A stretch of 14,210 nucleotides of DNA from Thiotrichaceae bacterium (GCA_024762625.1 JANTHA010000023.1:1-14210); one strand, 5' to 3'; numbered from the stretch's first letter, positions 1 to 6,781 are shown. Translations and numbers: made by a program. Notes: generated by a model not told the origin, from the letters alone.

Positions 1-112
1 TTGATTTTTATCAGAATATTATTATTTATTCTTTTTAAAATAATAACTTAAAAAGGCCTTAATGAAAAAGGAAAGGGGATGGACGGTAAGGAAAAATATT
101 CAGAAAGCGCTC
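1..112. other. AT-rich intergenic edge downstream of efpL
   Basis: No gene is visible here. It is the 3' flank of efpL on the minus strand. A weak AT-only inverted repeat (TTATTATTT at 19-27 against AAATAATAA at 38-46) is present, but it lacks a GC stem and is not a convincing terminator. An open frame on the plus strand starting near 62 runs antisense through efpL and is a shadow. Confidence 0.5.
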
Positions 113-679
113 TTATTCGCGCGACATAAACTTGCCTGTGGCTGTATTGACCTTGATTGTTTCGCCGCTTTCCAGGTATTCGGGCACCTGTATCTCGATT
201 CCAGAAGACAGTATTGCGGGCTTTGTCCGGTTGGTAGCGCTGGCGCCTTTGAGGCGTGGCGCTGTTTCAACAATTTGTAGGGAAATTGTGGAGGGAAGCT
301 CAATGCCCAGGATATTGCCGTCCATGAGCAATGCCGTAATATCATCCATGCCGTCAGTAATGAAGCCAATCTGTTCGGCAATATCGTCCTTATTGAGACT
401 GTGCTGGCTATAATCTTCATTATCCATGAAAACATAGTTATCGCCATCAATATAGGAGAACTGCACCTTGATGCGCTGGCAGTCTGCTTCCTTGAGCATG
501 TCGTCTGCTTTATGGGATTCATCGCGTTTTTGCCCGGTTTGCAGGTTGTTGTAACGAATTTTGTACAGCGTAGATGCGCCCCGCGAGGAGGGGCTTTTGC
601 ATTCGATGGTTTTAACGGCGTGTGGAACGCCATCAAATTCGATGATGGATCCGCGTTTCAGTTCGCTGGCTTTTGGCAT
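113..679 (-). CDS. efpL: Elongation factor P-like protein EfpL (YeiP)
   Basis: This 188-residue protein is a paralogue of elongation factor P, which binds the ribosomal E site and helps peptide-bond formation at proline-rich stalls. It has the three-domain EF-P layout: a KOW-like N-terminal domain (about 1-65), an OB domain (about 66-128) and a C-terminal OB domain (about 129-188, with KGASATNRTKPA and QVPEYLESGE). The decisive mark is the loop SPSSRGA at 29-35: Arg33 stands where canonical EF-P has the lysine that is post-translationally modified, which separates EfpL/YeiP from EF-P. The start is supported by AAGGAA about 7 nt upstream on the minus strand. It lies 48 nt after darP in the same direction, so it may belong to the murI-darP transcript, although the AT-rich spacer could hold its own promoter. 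Length matches the family. The family assignment is firm; the efpL/yeiP naming rests on my knowledge of the E. coli protein. Confidence 0.95.
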   Translation of the reverse strand: MPKASELKRGSIIEFDGVPHAVKTIECKSPSSRGASTLYKIRYNNLQTGQKRDESHKADDMLKEADCQRIKVQFSYIDGDNYVFMDNEDYSQHSLNKDDIAEQIGFITDGMDDITALLMDGNILGIELPSTISLQIVETAPRLKGASATNRTKPAILSSGIEIQVPEYLESGETIKVNTATGKFMSRE

Positions 680-727
680 AATGATTCCTTTTAATTACTT
701 TTTTAATTAATTGCTGATGCGTTAATT

Positions 728-1264
728 TCAAGATGTTTCCTGAAGGTCTTTCAAATATTTAAACAATAAGCGGGAAGATTTGGGTGATTTACCCTGTTGT
801 GCTTCTTTACTGGCGTTGCGCACTAATTGCCGGATATGTTGACGGTCAGCCTGGGCGAATTTATCCACTAGTTCGTTAGTTAGCTCATTATCGCCCGCAA
901 TTAGCCGGTCGCGCCAGTCTTCAAGTTGGTGAAAAGCATCATTGGCTTGTTGCACCGGCAGTGCGAGGCGATCAAGCTGCATTCGGATCGAATCGGTGTC
1001 TTCTTCCCGCAATATACCTGAAATGAAACGAAGCTGGCGTTGCAGTGCCGATTTTTTCATTTTTTTAGCCGCAATTACGGCGTCGCGCATCGTTTCAGAC
1101 AGCGTGATTTGTTCAAGTTTGCTGCCTGGCAACTCCACCAGTTCTTTACCGAGATCATGTAAGGCTTTCATTTCCCGTTTTAACTGCGTTTTGTTGGGAC
1201 GTTCCTTATAGGGTTCGCCTGTGTGCGGATTGATGTCGTCGAGCTGATGTGAGTTATCGGTCAT
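728..1264 (-). CDS. darP: Ribosome-associated protein DarP (YjgA, DUF615)
   Basis: This 178-residue protein matches the DUF615 family (E. coli YjgA/DarP), a factor that associates with late 50S precursors and assists large-subunit maturation in the cytoplasm. The sequence is highly charged and helical, as expected. Family hallmarks visible are the N-terminal KTQLKREMKALHDLGKEL block (about 25-42), the central LRFISGILRE (about 78-87), HQLEDWRDRLI, and the C-terminal PKSSRLLFKYLKDL (about 160-173). The gene overlaps the end of murI by four bases (ATGA), implying translational coupling; only a weak purine stretch precedes the ATG, which fits coupling. Length is typical. No catalytic residues are expected, since it is a binding protein. 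In many gammaproteobacteria yjgA lies next to pmbA/tldE rather than murI, so this placement is a local feature. Confidence 0.93.
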   Translation of the reverse strand: MTDNSHQLDDINPHTGEPYKERPNKTQLKREMKALHDLGKELVELPGSKLEQITLSETMRDAVIAAKKMKKSALQRQLRFISGILREEDTDSIRMQLDRLALPVQQANDAFHQLEDWRDRLIAGDNELTNELVDKFAQADRQHIRQLVRNASKEAQQGKSPKSSRLLFKYLKDLQETS

Positions 1265-2112
1265 GGCTTAAAATGTTTGATTTGTTGTTGCGGGTTTTTC
1301 CACAGTGTGCGCATTGCCTGATGATGCCGTCTATCATTGCTGCTATTGTAGAAGCTTATGACGGGTTCTTCATTGTCAGTATCCGTATCAGTTGTTTTCC
1401 TGCAATTATCCTGATAATTGAGGTTGAGCAGCGCATTTTGTTGCAACACTCGGTAAAGCTGTCTTGCGACCGGGCGACCGGTTTCCAGTATCCTGATTTG
1501 ATGACCGGCGATTTGACGGATCGCCGGCATCAGGAAAGGGTAATGGGTGCAACCAAGTATCAATGCATCCGCGTTTTGTGCGAGCAGGGGTTCGATATAA
1601 CGCCTTAACAGCGTTAGCGTCCTTTTGCCGGCAAGATCGCCATTTTCAACCTGTTCTACCAGACCAGGACAAGCCTGCGCCAGAACCTTTTTGTTTTTTG
1701 CATAACGTTCCGTGAGGCCAAGCAGTCGCTCGCTATTAATTGTGCGTTGTGTTGCGAGTACGCCTATGACTCCGCTCTTGCTTAGTTCAGCGGCGGGTTT
1801 GATGGCGGGCTCCATGCCGATAACAGGGATATCAAGCGTCTTCCGTAGTTCCGATGCGGCTTCTGCTGTTGCGGTATTACAGGCGATCACCAGCGCCTTG
1901 ACGCCTTGATCTATCAAAAAGTCGGCTATCTGGCGGGAACGCTTGCGCACATAATCCGCGCTACGATCTCCATAAGGCGCATGTGCGGAATCTCCGACAT
2001 AAATCAGGGATTCATGTGGCAGCAATTGGTTGATTTCCTGGAGTACAGAAAGTCCGCCGATGCCAGAATCAAAAATACCAATAGGGCAAATGTCGCCTTT
2101 TTCCTGAAACAC
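1261..2112 (-). CDS. murI: Glutamate racemase
   Basis: Converts L-glutamate to D-glutamate for the peptidoglycan stem peptide; cytosolic and normally essential. At 283 residues it has typical length. Visible motifs are GIFDSGIGGLSV (12-23, with the Asp15-Ser16 pair), YVGDSAHAPYG (38-48), VIACNTATA with the first catalytic cysteine Cys78, and LILGCTHYPF with the second catalytic cysteine Cys188 and adjacent His190. The start is a GTG: going upstream in frame there are only nine codons (no ATG, GTG or TTG) before a TAA, which is itself the stop codon of the upstream hydrolase-like gene. No Shine-Dalgarno sequence is evident before the GTG, so expression may depend on coupling to the upstream gene or on a weak start. 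Its stop overlaps the start of darP. Function is certain; the exact first codon is less so. Confidence 0.96.
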   Translation of the reverse strand: MFQEKGDICPIGIFDSGIGGLSVLQEINQLLPHESLIYVGDSAHAPYGDRSADYVRKRSRQIADFLIDQGVKALVIACNTATAEAASELRKTLDIPVIGMEPAIKPAAELSKSGVIGVLATQRTINSERLLGLTERYAKNKKVLAQACPGLVEQVENGDLAGKRTLTLLRRYIEPLLAQNADALILGCTHYPFLMPAIRQIAGHQIRILETGRPVARQLYRVLQQNALLNLNYQDNCRKTTDTDTDNEEPVISFYNSSNDRRHHQAMRTLWKNPQQQIKHFKP

Positions 2113-2139
2113 AGATGAACACTGATCAATAATGACGAA

Positions 2140-3891
2140 TTAGCCGCCACGAAGATAGGAAACCATGGCGTTATATTTCGCCGAATGCCCGCCAGGCTTG
2201 TCGAGCATGGGGAAGATATTACGTTCATTGATTTCAGCAATGCCGTTAAAATGCATCATCATATCGCCGCCGTTCCTGCGCCAGGCATTCAGATACTTGA
2301 TGTAGGCATTGCCCATTTGCGGGTTAAGGTTGGCCTTGTAAAATAGCTCGTATACTTTTGGGTCATGAATGACATGGGGTTTATCCACGCGCAATAAATG
2401 CTGACCGCCTTCATAAGCCAGTAATTTGACGCCATATTTTCGCGCCAGCGCCACGTTCTTTTTAACGCGTTCTTCCATGGCGTTTTCGATGGCGCCGCCA
2501 GCGACCTTGTCTTTTGCCAGACCGCCGTGCATGATTTCCCGGAACAATGCATTGACGCCGGCATTGCCCTGGCGCGCCCAGCGTTTAACCAGTGGGCGGT
2601 TTTCGATGCGCGCGATATAATCGCCAAAATAAGGCGCAACCGCATAGGCGTCAAAGTGTTTGTAACAATCGCCGCCGGCTAAAGGGCAGGTCATCAGTTC
2701 TTCGCCCATTTTAGGCGCAGAGCCATAGGCAGAAACCACGCAAATAACACGATTTCGTTGACTGCCGAAGCTTGTCTTCCAGATATTGCACATTTCCTTG
2801 CTGCGTTTGGCATTGTAATTTAGCGCCAGAAATAAACGTCGGGAGCCAGGGTTTTTTATCTCTGTTTTACCGCGAGGCCAGAGCTTTAAACCCTGACGGG
2901 AAGCGTAATGCGTTGCTGGGTACATCGCATTCCAGACTTCATTTGAATATTCGATATACACCTTTTGGCGAGGGTCAAGGCGCTGCTTAACCGTTTGGGC
3001 AAACTGACGCATGAAGCTGTCAGTCGCTTTGTGCGGCATGGAAAACCACGGTGCTGCGTGAGCCGCATTTGCCAGATCAATCATGGTTTCAACCGGCATG
3101 CCAGCTTCGCCGTTGTAAAAGGCGGATTGCGGTTTTGTGCGATCACGCCAATGCGCAATATTGGTGTCCTTGGTGTTCTGCCACGGCATGAAACGGATTG
3201 AATTGAAGGGACGTACGCTTCGAACATAATCAGGATTGAAGGTCTGACGCGTATAGATGCCAGCATATTTTTTGGGAATGACGCGAATATTGCGAATATG
3301 ATTGCGAGGATTGATGCGGGTAATGTGTATTCTCAGGTTACGTTTCGCACTACGCAGATTGAAATCGACGCGTCCATTGGTTTGCCGAATAATATCGACA
3401 TCGCCCAGCACCTTGAGGTCGCCATCGCCTTCATACGTCATGAAATACTGACCAGTAGGGAAATTGTCTGGCATATCCCAGATGGCGGAAATTGAGGTAA
3501 AAACAGGCGCTTCATTACGCGCTGGCAGGCGCGTGGGCCAGCCATTGGCGTCAACACTGACCTTGTCTGATTCCTTGGTGTTAAATGAGCTTTTGCGGGT
3601 GCAGCCAGGATCTATGGGACGGTTATGCCGCCAGTCAAATTCGCAGCCGGTAATCCAGCCTCGTGAAATTTTAAAAATATCGATAAACGGATTTGAGGAG
3701 CCAAGATAATGCAGGCCACTGGTGTTATATCCCAGCCGGTGTCCTGGGTTGGCGTAACTTTTTGCTGTAGTGAATAATAACAGACTGCAGATGATGATCA
3801 GGATAGTTGTTTTGTTTGAACGGGCGTTGTTTTGTATTTTAGAATCACGTTTTTTTAAGTGAGCTGTTAATGATTTAACAAGGTGCTTCAT
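2140..3891 (-). CDS. Secreted glycoside hydrolase-like protein (clan GH-A type)
   Basis: A 583-residue exported protein. It begins with an unusually long, basic n-region, then a hydrophobic core (about 29-41, ILIIICSLLLF) and a likely signal peptidase I site after Ala47 (SYA/NP). The C-terminal half carries two motifs resembling the catalytic pair of clan GH-A TIM-barrel hydrolases: YIEYSNEVWN (312-321), whose Asn317-Glu318 would be the acid/base, and LLAYEGG (490-496), whose Glu494 would be the nucleophile. The N-terminal part (about 50-250) is probably beta-rich, and several cysteines (83, 97, 368, 384, 402, 409) could form periplasmic disulfides. Similar proteins are often annotated, from memory, as cellulose-binding or putative cellulase-like proteins; I know of no proven substrate. 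The ATG is supported by GAGGAT about 6 nt upstream. It lies 27 nt before murI in the same direction, so the two may be co-transcribed. Hydrolase activity is inferred from the motifs only. Confidence 0.8.
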   Translation of the reverse strand: MKHLVKSLTAHLKKRDSKIQNNARSNKTTILIIICSLLLFTTAKSYANPGHRLGYNTSGLHYLGSSNPFIDIFKISRGWITGCEFDWRHNRPIDPGCTRKSSFNTKESDKVSVDANGWPTRLPARNEAPVFTSISAIWDMPDNFPTGQYFMTYEGDGDLKVLGDVDIIRQTNGRVDFNLRSAKRNLRIHITRINPRNHIRNIRVIPKKYAGIYTRQTFNPDYVRSVRPFNSIRFMPWQNTKDTNIAHWRDRTKPQSAFYNGEAGMPVETMIDLANAAHAAPWFSMPHKATDSFMRQFAQTVKQRLDPRQKVYIEYSNEVWNAMYPATHYASRQGLKLWPRGKTEIKNPGSRRLFLALNYNAKRSKEMCNIWKTSFGSQRNRVICVVSAYGSAPKMGEELMTCPLAGGDCYKHFDAYAVAPYFGDYIARIENRPLVKRWARQGNAGVNALFREIMHGGLAKDKVAGGAIENAMEERVKKNVALARKYGVKLLAYEGGQHLLRVDKPHVIHDPKVYELFYKANLNPQMGNAYIKYLNAWRRNGGDMMMHFNGIAEINERNIFPMLDKPGGHSAKYNAMVSYLRGG

Positions 3892-4093
3892 GTTTTATCC
3901 TCATTCCTTTGATTTATAATAATAAAACAGATTAAATTCCTGTATTTCTCAGGTTTGCCTGTCATTTATTTGGCGCCAAGTTTATACTTTCCTTAAAGTT
4001 CTTGCATCTTTTTAATACTGGATTTAATTGCTAGAATTAAGAATAGGATGCAGGAAGGATGCAGAAATTAAATGACAAAACATTTTTAATACG
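3892..4093. promoter_or_regulatory. Divergent intergenic region between hydrolase-like gene and GDCCVxC gene
   Basis: This 202-nt AT-rich stretch separates two divergently transcribed genes and must hold promoters for both. No hexamer pair of convincing quality and spacing was found in either direction. The minus-strand ribosome binding site GAGGAT lies at its left end. Confidence 0.4.
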
Positions 4094-4306
4094 ATGATTC
4101 TTGAATCAATCATTACCTGCCCTGAGTGTGGCCACAAGAAACTGGAACAGATGCCAGAAAATACCTGCCAGACTTTTTATCGCTGCAGTCATTGCAAGAA
4201 GCAGATAAAGGCCAGGGATGGCGAATGCTGTGTATATTGTTCCTATGGTGACACGCCTTGCCCACAGTCGCAGTTTGTGGGCTCTTCCTGCTGTGCTCGT
4301 GATTAA
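4094..4306 (+). CDS. GDCCVxC domain small protein, all-cysteine form
   Basis: A 70-residue protein with ten cysteines. Ordered motifs are CPEC (9-12), CSHC (31-34), ECCVYC (44-49) followed by SYGDTPCP (50-57), and a C-terminal CC (66-67). The ECCVYCSYGDTPCP block matches the small family known as GDCCVxC domain-containing (seleno)proteins, here with Glu for Asp and with cysteine codons throughout, so no selenocysteine is used. The paired CxxC motifs suggest a zinc ribbon-like metal site, and the CCVYC motif suggests thiol or metal chemistry; neither function is demonstrated. No signal peptide is present, so it is probably cytoplasmic. The ATG has no clear Shine-Dalgarno sequence upstream and no alternative in-frame ATG nearby. 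It stands alone, divergent from the hydrolase-like gene. No clear terminator follows it. Confidence 0.85.
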   Translation: MILESIITCPECGHKKLEQMPENTCQTFYRCSHCKKQIKARDGECCVYCSYGDTPCPQSQFVGSSCCARD

Positions 4307-4551
4307 ATTATCGGCGCAGCCGCTTTAAGCCTTTTGTTGGGTACCGGGGTTTTTACGAATTGGAATGGAGGGGATTTCAGGCGTGTTTAATTTTCTTCAA
4401 TATAACTTCGATAAAGCTTAATGTAATCGAATGTAATCGAAGGCAATAAAAGATGAAAATCCGTATTCCTGTACTTTGCTTAATCTATGCATTAACTAAT
4501 GCTTGATCAATGAATCCGTTTATAAATAAACTATTTTAAAGGTGAGCACAC
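4307..4551. promoter_or_regulatory. Intergenic region upstream of the DUF3365 gene with short repeats
   Basis: This 245-nt stretch has no gene. It contains a perfect 10-bp tandem duplication (AATGTAATCG at 4420-4429 and 4430-4439), an inverted pair CTTCGAT (4406-4412) and ATCGAAG (4436-4442) that encloses it, and a compact dyad GCATTA-AC-TAATGC (4489-4502) just before TTGATCA. The promoter of the downstream heme lipoprotein is probably here, but no hexamer pair is convincing. Confidence 0.4.
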
Positions 4552-5253
4552 ATGAACAAAAAATTATTCAATCCGGCGCTATTCGGTTCTCTGGTTTTGG
4601 CGAGTGCTACTGTGTTGAGCGCCTGTGGCGAAGATACAGATAAGAATAAACAGGCTACGCTTAAACAGACCGAACAGAAAGTAGCGTCAACTCCTAACTC
4701 TGCCTCTGCGAACAAGGCAGAAACGACTGACGATGCTCTGTTAAAAGATGCTCTGTTAAAAGCAGAAGTCGAAAAAGCAAAATTGTCCACAAAGTCGTTT
4801 GTCAGCGCTTTAAAGGGCGAGTTGACAAAAGCCATGCAAGTTGGCGGCCCGGTCAATGCCTTGACCGTATGTAACACCAAGGCAATGCCTATTACTGAAC
4901 AAGTGTCCAAAGAGCAGGGTGCGCATCTAAGCCGCGTGAGTTTGAAAAACCGGAACCCCAACAATGTTCCCAATGACTGGCAGAAAACAGTGCTTGAAAA
5001 TTTCGATAAGCTGGCTGCCAAAGGTGAAGACGTTAAAACTATGGCGTTTGCTGAAATTGCCGAAGACGGTGGAAAAAAACAATTCCGTTTTATGAAAGCG
5101 TTGCCAACAGGGAAAGTTTGTCTGACCTGTCATGGTGAGAAATTGGCGCCTGATGTATCTGCAAAATTGAAAGAATTGTATCCTGATGATAAAGCCACAG
5201 GCTATAGTCTGGGCCAGGTGCGCGGCGCGATTGTGATTACCAGGGATTTGTAA
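4552..5253 (+). CDS. DUF3365 heme-binding lipoprotein, c-type cytochrome motif
   Basis: A 233-residue lipoprotein. The signal peptide ends in a lipobox VLSAC with the lipidated Cys25; Gly at +2 is compatible with outer-membrane sorting. A low-complexity charged linker (about 26-78) follows, then a DUF3365 domain (about 80-233): ALTVCNTKA (103-111), HLSRVSLKNRNPNNVPNDW (125-143) and a single heme c motif CLTCH (190-194), with GQVRGAIVIT near the end. Relatives with this domain include periplasmic heme sensors and the Tll0287 cytochrome; here there is no kinase or cyclase domain, so a free electron carrier or redox-sensing lipoprotein is likely. Its partner is unknown. A 15-bp perfect tandem duplication (4732-4746 and 4747-4761) produces DALLKDALLK in the linker. 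The start has AGGTGA about 8 nt upstream. A hairpin terminator follows at 5305-5336. Confidence 0.9.
   Translation: MNKKLFNPALFGSLVLASATVLSACGEDTDKNKQATLKQTEQKVASTPNSASANKAETTDDALLKDALLKAEVEKAKLSTKSFVSALKGELTKAMQVGGPVNALTVCNTKAMPITEQVSKEQGAHLSRVSLKNRNPNNVPNDWQKTVLENFDKLAAKGEDVKTMAFAEIAEDGGKKQFRFMKALPTGKVCLTCHGEKLAPDVSAKLKELYPDDKATGYSLGQVRGAIVITRDL
4732..4761 (+). repeat. Two-copy 15-bp perfect tandem repeat inside the heme lipoprotein
   Basis: GATGCTCTGTTAAAA occurs twice in immediate succession, adding five residues in frame (ALLKD) to the linker between the lipid anchor and the heme domain. Being perfect, it is either a recent duplication or a slippage-prone site. Confidence 0.85.
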
Positions 5254-5304
5254 GCAATGTGCAGAAGTATTGACTAATGTGTTTTTTATGACTTCATAAA
5301 ATTT

Positions 5305-5336
5305 AAGGCTTTTAGGCTGATCTAAAGGCCTTTTTT
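5305..5336 (+). terminator. Rho-independent terminator of the heme lipoprotein
   Basis: Left arm AAGGCTTTTAG (5305-5315), 6-nt loop, right arm CTAAAGGCCTT (5322-5332) pairing with one G-U, and a run of six T ending at 5336. The right arm overlaps the last codons and the TAG stop of the convergent minus-strand lipoprotein. On the minus strand the hairpin is followed by a weaker AT-rich tract, so it may serve both genes. Confidence 0.8.
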
Positions 5337-5741
5337 CAGTGTATCTTTGATTGATTGTCCGGTAACTTTCTGGATAGCGATATCCAGCTCCCTGGTGGTT
5401 GCAGGTTTACCGTTGATCACCATAATGGTTGGGATATTCTGATAACTGTCGAGGATATTCACGTCGTAATCCTCGCCAGCATCATCCTCATCGGACTGGT
5501 ATATACAAATACCTTGCAGTGATTTTCCGGATGAGTGAACCTCGACTTTCATGCTTTTATCTTTTTGAGGCGTTTTTGTTGCAGAACTCCACTCTACATT
5601 ACTGAATCCCGAAAGCTGTTCGGTGAGTTTTTGACAAAGTGTTGTTTGCGGGTCGCCTTCGTTGAGTGTGCAGGCGTTTAAGGTAAGAGACAGCAAAACA
5701 GTAAGTATAATGAAGGGGTAGTTCGTTTTTTTAGTTGGCAT
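5322..5741 (-). CDS. Putative lipoprotein of unknown function
   Basis: I do not recognise a family. Starting at the ATG at 5741 the product is 139 residues; this start is preferred over an in-frame ATG 16 codons upstream because GGAG lies 6 nt before it and the signal peptide then begins properly (MPTKKTNYPF). The hydrophobic segment IILTVLLSLTLN leads to a lipobox LNAC with lipidated Cys24; Thr at +2 fits outer-membrane sorting. The mature part is short and soluble, with cysteines at about 36 and 79, an acidic patch (SDEDDAGEDYD) and a C-terminal stretch with NGKPATTRELDIAIQKVTGQ. Its stop codon lies inside the hairpin terminator of the convergent heme lipoprotein gene. Export as a lipoprotein is well supported; a role is not. 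Confidence 0.75.
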   Translation of the reverse strand: MPTKKTNYPFIILTVLLSLTLNACTLNEGDPQTTLCQKLTEQLSGFSNVEWSSATKTPQKDKSMKVEVHSSGKSLQGICIYQSDEDDAGEDYDVNILDSYQNIPTIMVINGKPATTRELDIAIQKVTGQSIKDTLKKGL

Positions 5742-5835
5742 CGGGTTCTCCAGAAGATTGATGAGAATTTTGTTTGCAACATTTCTCATCCTGTTTTACT
5801 GATTCTTTACAGACGATTAAGTTGTATATGAATAA

Positions 5836-5872
5836 GCTCTTCCCTGCAGGGATTCCGCCTGCAGGGAAGAGC
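5836..5872. repeat. Perfect 15-bp inverted repeat, strong hairpin between two minus-strand genes
   Basis: GCTCTTCCCTGCAGG (5836-5850) and its exact complement (5858-5872) are separated by GATTCCG. It lies downstream of the Asn-rich repeat gene and upstream of the lipoprotein. There is no T run on either side, so it is not a standard intrinsic terminator; it may be a transcript-end stabilising hairpin or a REP-like element. Confidence 0.8.
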
Positions 5873-5904
5873 AAGATGGCGCGCCAGTTGTTTTTATCTG
5901 GGTT

Positions 5905-6738
5905 TTATTGGGTATTCATATCGTTTTTTATTTCATCGATAACGCCATTTGGGTATCCCTTTGCATCTATTTCGGGCTTGTTTGCTTTTGCTTTGTTTTG
6001 AGGAGCCAGTATCACGCCCTTGACTTCGGCTGGCGTGGGTATTTTCCCTGACTGGTGTTTGTTATCCATCGGTTTAGGCGCCTGGCGCATCATGTTGCTC
6101 TTGGTCGGCGCATTGGGAAGTTTTACGCCTTTGCCCCTGTTGCTATTGAAGACAGGTGGTTGCGGCATGGCGGGAGGACGGATAGTAGGAGCCGTGGGGG
6201 CGGTAGGACGCCCTGGTTGAACATAGGTATTGAAATTCTGATTATTGCGCCACACGCCTGGCGCTGGAGGCGGTGGAAGAGGCGCATTGCCAAAACGCCC
6301 ATAGGATGGATTCCATCTTGGTCCGCCATAAGGGTTGTAGCGGTTGCTGTTATTGCCCCAGTTCATGCTGGGCATGCTAAAGCCGGAACCATTGCCGAAA
6401 CGGTTGTTGTTGCTGCCCCAGTTAAAGCTGGGCATATCGAAGTTTGAACCGCTGCCAAAACGATTTCTATTACTGCCCCAGTTGAAGTTGGGCATATCAA
6501 AGTTTGAGCCGCTGCCAAATCGGTTTCTGTTGTTGCCCCAGTTCATGTTAGGCATGCTGAAGTTGCTGCCATTTCCAAAGCGATTATGATTATTTCCCCA
6601 GTTGAGGTTAGGCTTTGGGAAGTTTCCGTTATTGTTACCAAAGGAAGGCGTAGGAAAACTGTTTGCCGTCGCTTGAGTAGAGAGTGTCAACAGGCTTATT
6701 GATAATAAGGGAATGGATAAAAGATTGATTTTTTTCAT
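5905..6738 (-). CDS. Secreted Asn/Gly/Pro-rich protein with four 20-residue repeats
   Basis: Starting at the ATG at 6738 the product is 277 residues. That start is preferred over one 17 codons upstream because it has GTGAG close by and opens a clean signal peptide (MKKINLLSIPL, cleavage probably after ATA near residue 25). The mature N-terminal third has a leading partial unit, then four complete tandem units of exactly 20 residues of the form NRFGxGSxFxMPxxNWGxNx (nucleotides 6361-6600 in phase), then NRYNPYGG. The middle is Pro-rich (APLPPPPAPG, TAPTAPTIRPPAMPQPP) and the C-terminal part is basic, then acidic. No enzyme motif is present. It precedes no recognisable operon partner, but the next upstream gene encodes a sulfur globule-type protein of related composition. 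A structural surface or periplasmic role is inferred; a second sulfur globule coat protein is one possibility. Confidence 0.75.
   Translation of the reverse strand: MKKINLLSIPLLSISLLTLSTQATANSFPTPSFGNNNGNFPKPNLNWGNNHNRFGNGSNFSMPNMNWGNNRNRFGSGSNFDMPNFNWGSNRNRFGSGSNFDMPSFNWGSNNNRFGNGSGFSMPSMNWGNNSNRYNPYGGPRWNPSYGRFGNAPLPPPPAPGVWRNNQNFNTYVQPGRPTAPTAPTIRPPAMPQPPVFNSNRGKGVKLPNAPTKSNMMRQAPKPMDNKHQSGKIPTPAEVKGVILAPQNKAKANKPEIDAKGYPNGVIDEIKNDMNTQ
6341..6620 (-). repeat. 60-bp in-frame tandem repeat array, four full units plus flanking partials
   Basis: Four units at 6361-6420, 6421-6480, 6481-6540 and 6541-6600 align base for base without gaps, each ending on the plus strand with a CCCCA block (the NWG codons on the minus strand); partial units flank both sides. 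The two inner units are the most similar. Differences fall often at third codon positions, so protein sequence is conserved more than DNA. Confidence 0.9.
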
Positions 6739-6781
6739 GGATCTCACTTGATTGGGGGATTGACAGGGGTTTAAAAAAATC

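Noticed and set aside
2004..2240. Small minus-strand open frame spanning the hydrolase-murI junction
   Set aside because: It overlaps both genes in another frame and resembles nothing.
4094..4306. Selenoprotein call for the GDCCVxC-type gene
   Set aside because: All relevant positions are TGC or TGT codons; there is no in-frame TGA.
5742..5789. Upstream ATG of the unknown lipoprotein
   Set aside because: It would add 16 residues before the signal peptide, while the downstream ATG has a good ribosome binding site.
6020..6589. Long open frames on the plus strand across the Asn-rich repeat gene
   Set aside because: They are antisense shadows of the 60-bp repeat, with no ribosome binding site and repetitive content explained by the minus-strand gene.
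6361..6600. CRISPR-like regular repeat
   Set aside because: Units are contiguous without spacers and are in frame within a protein with a signal peptide.
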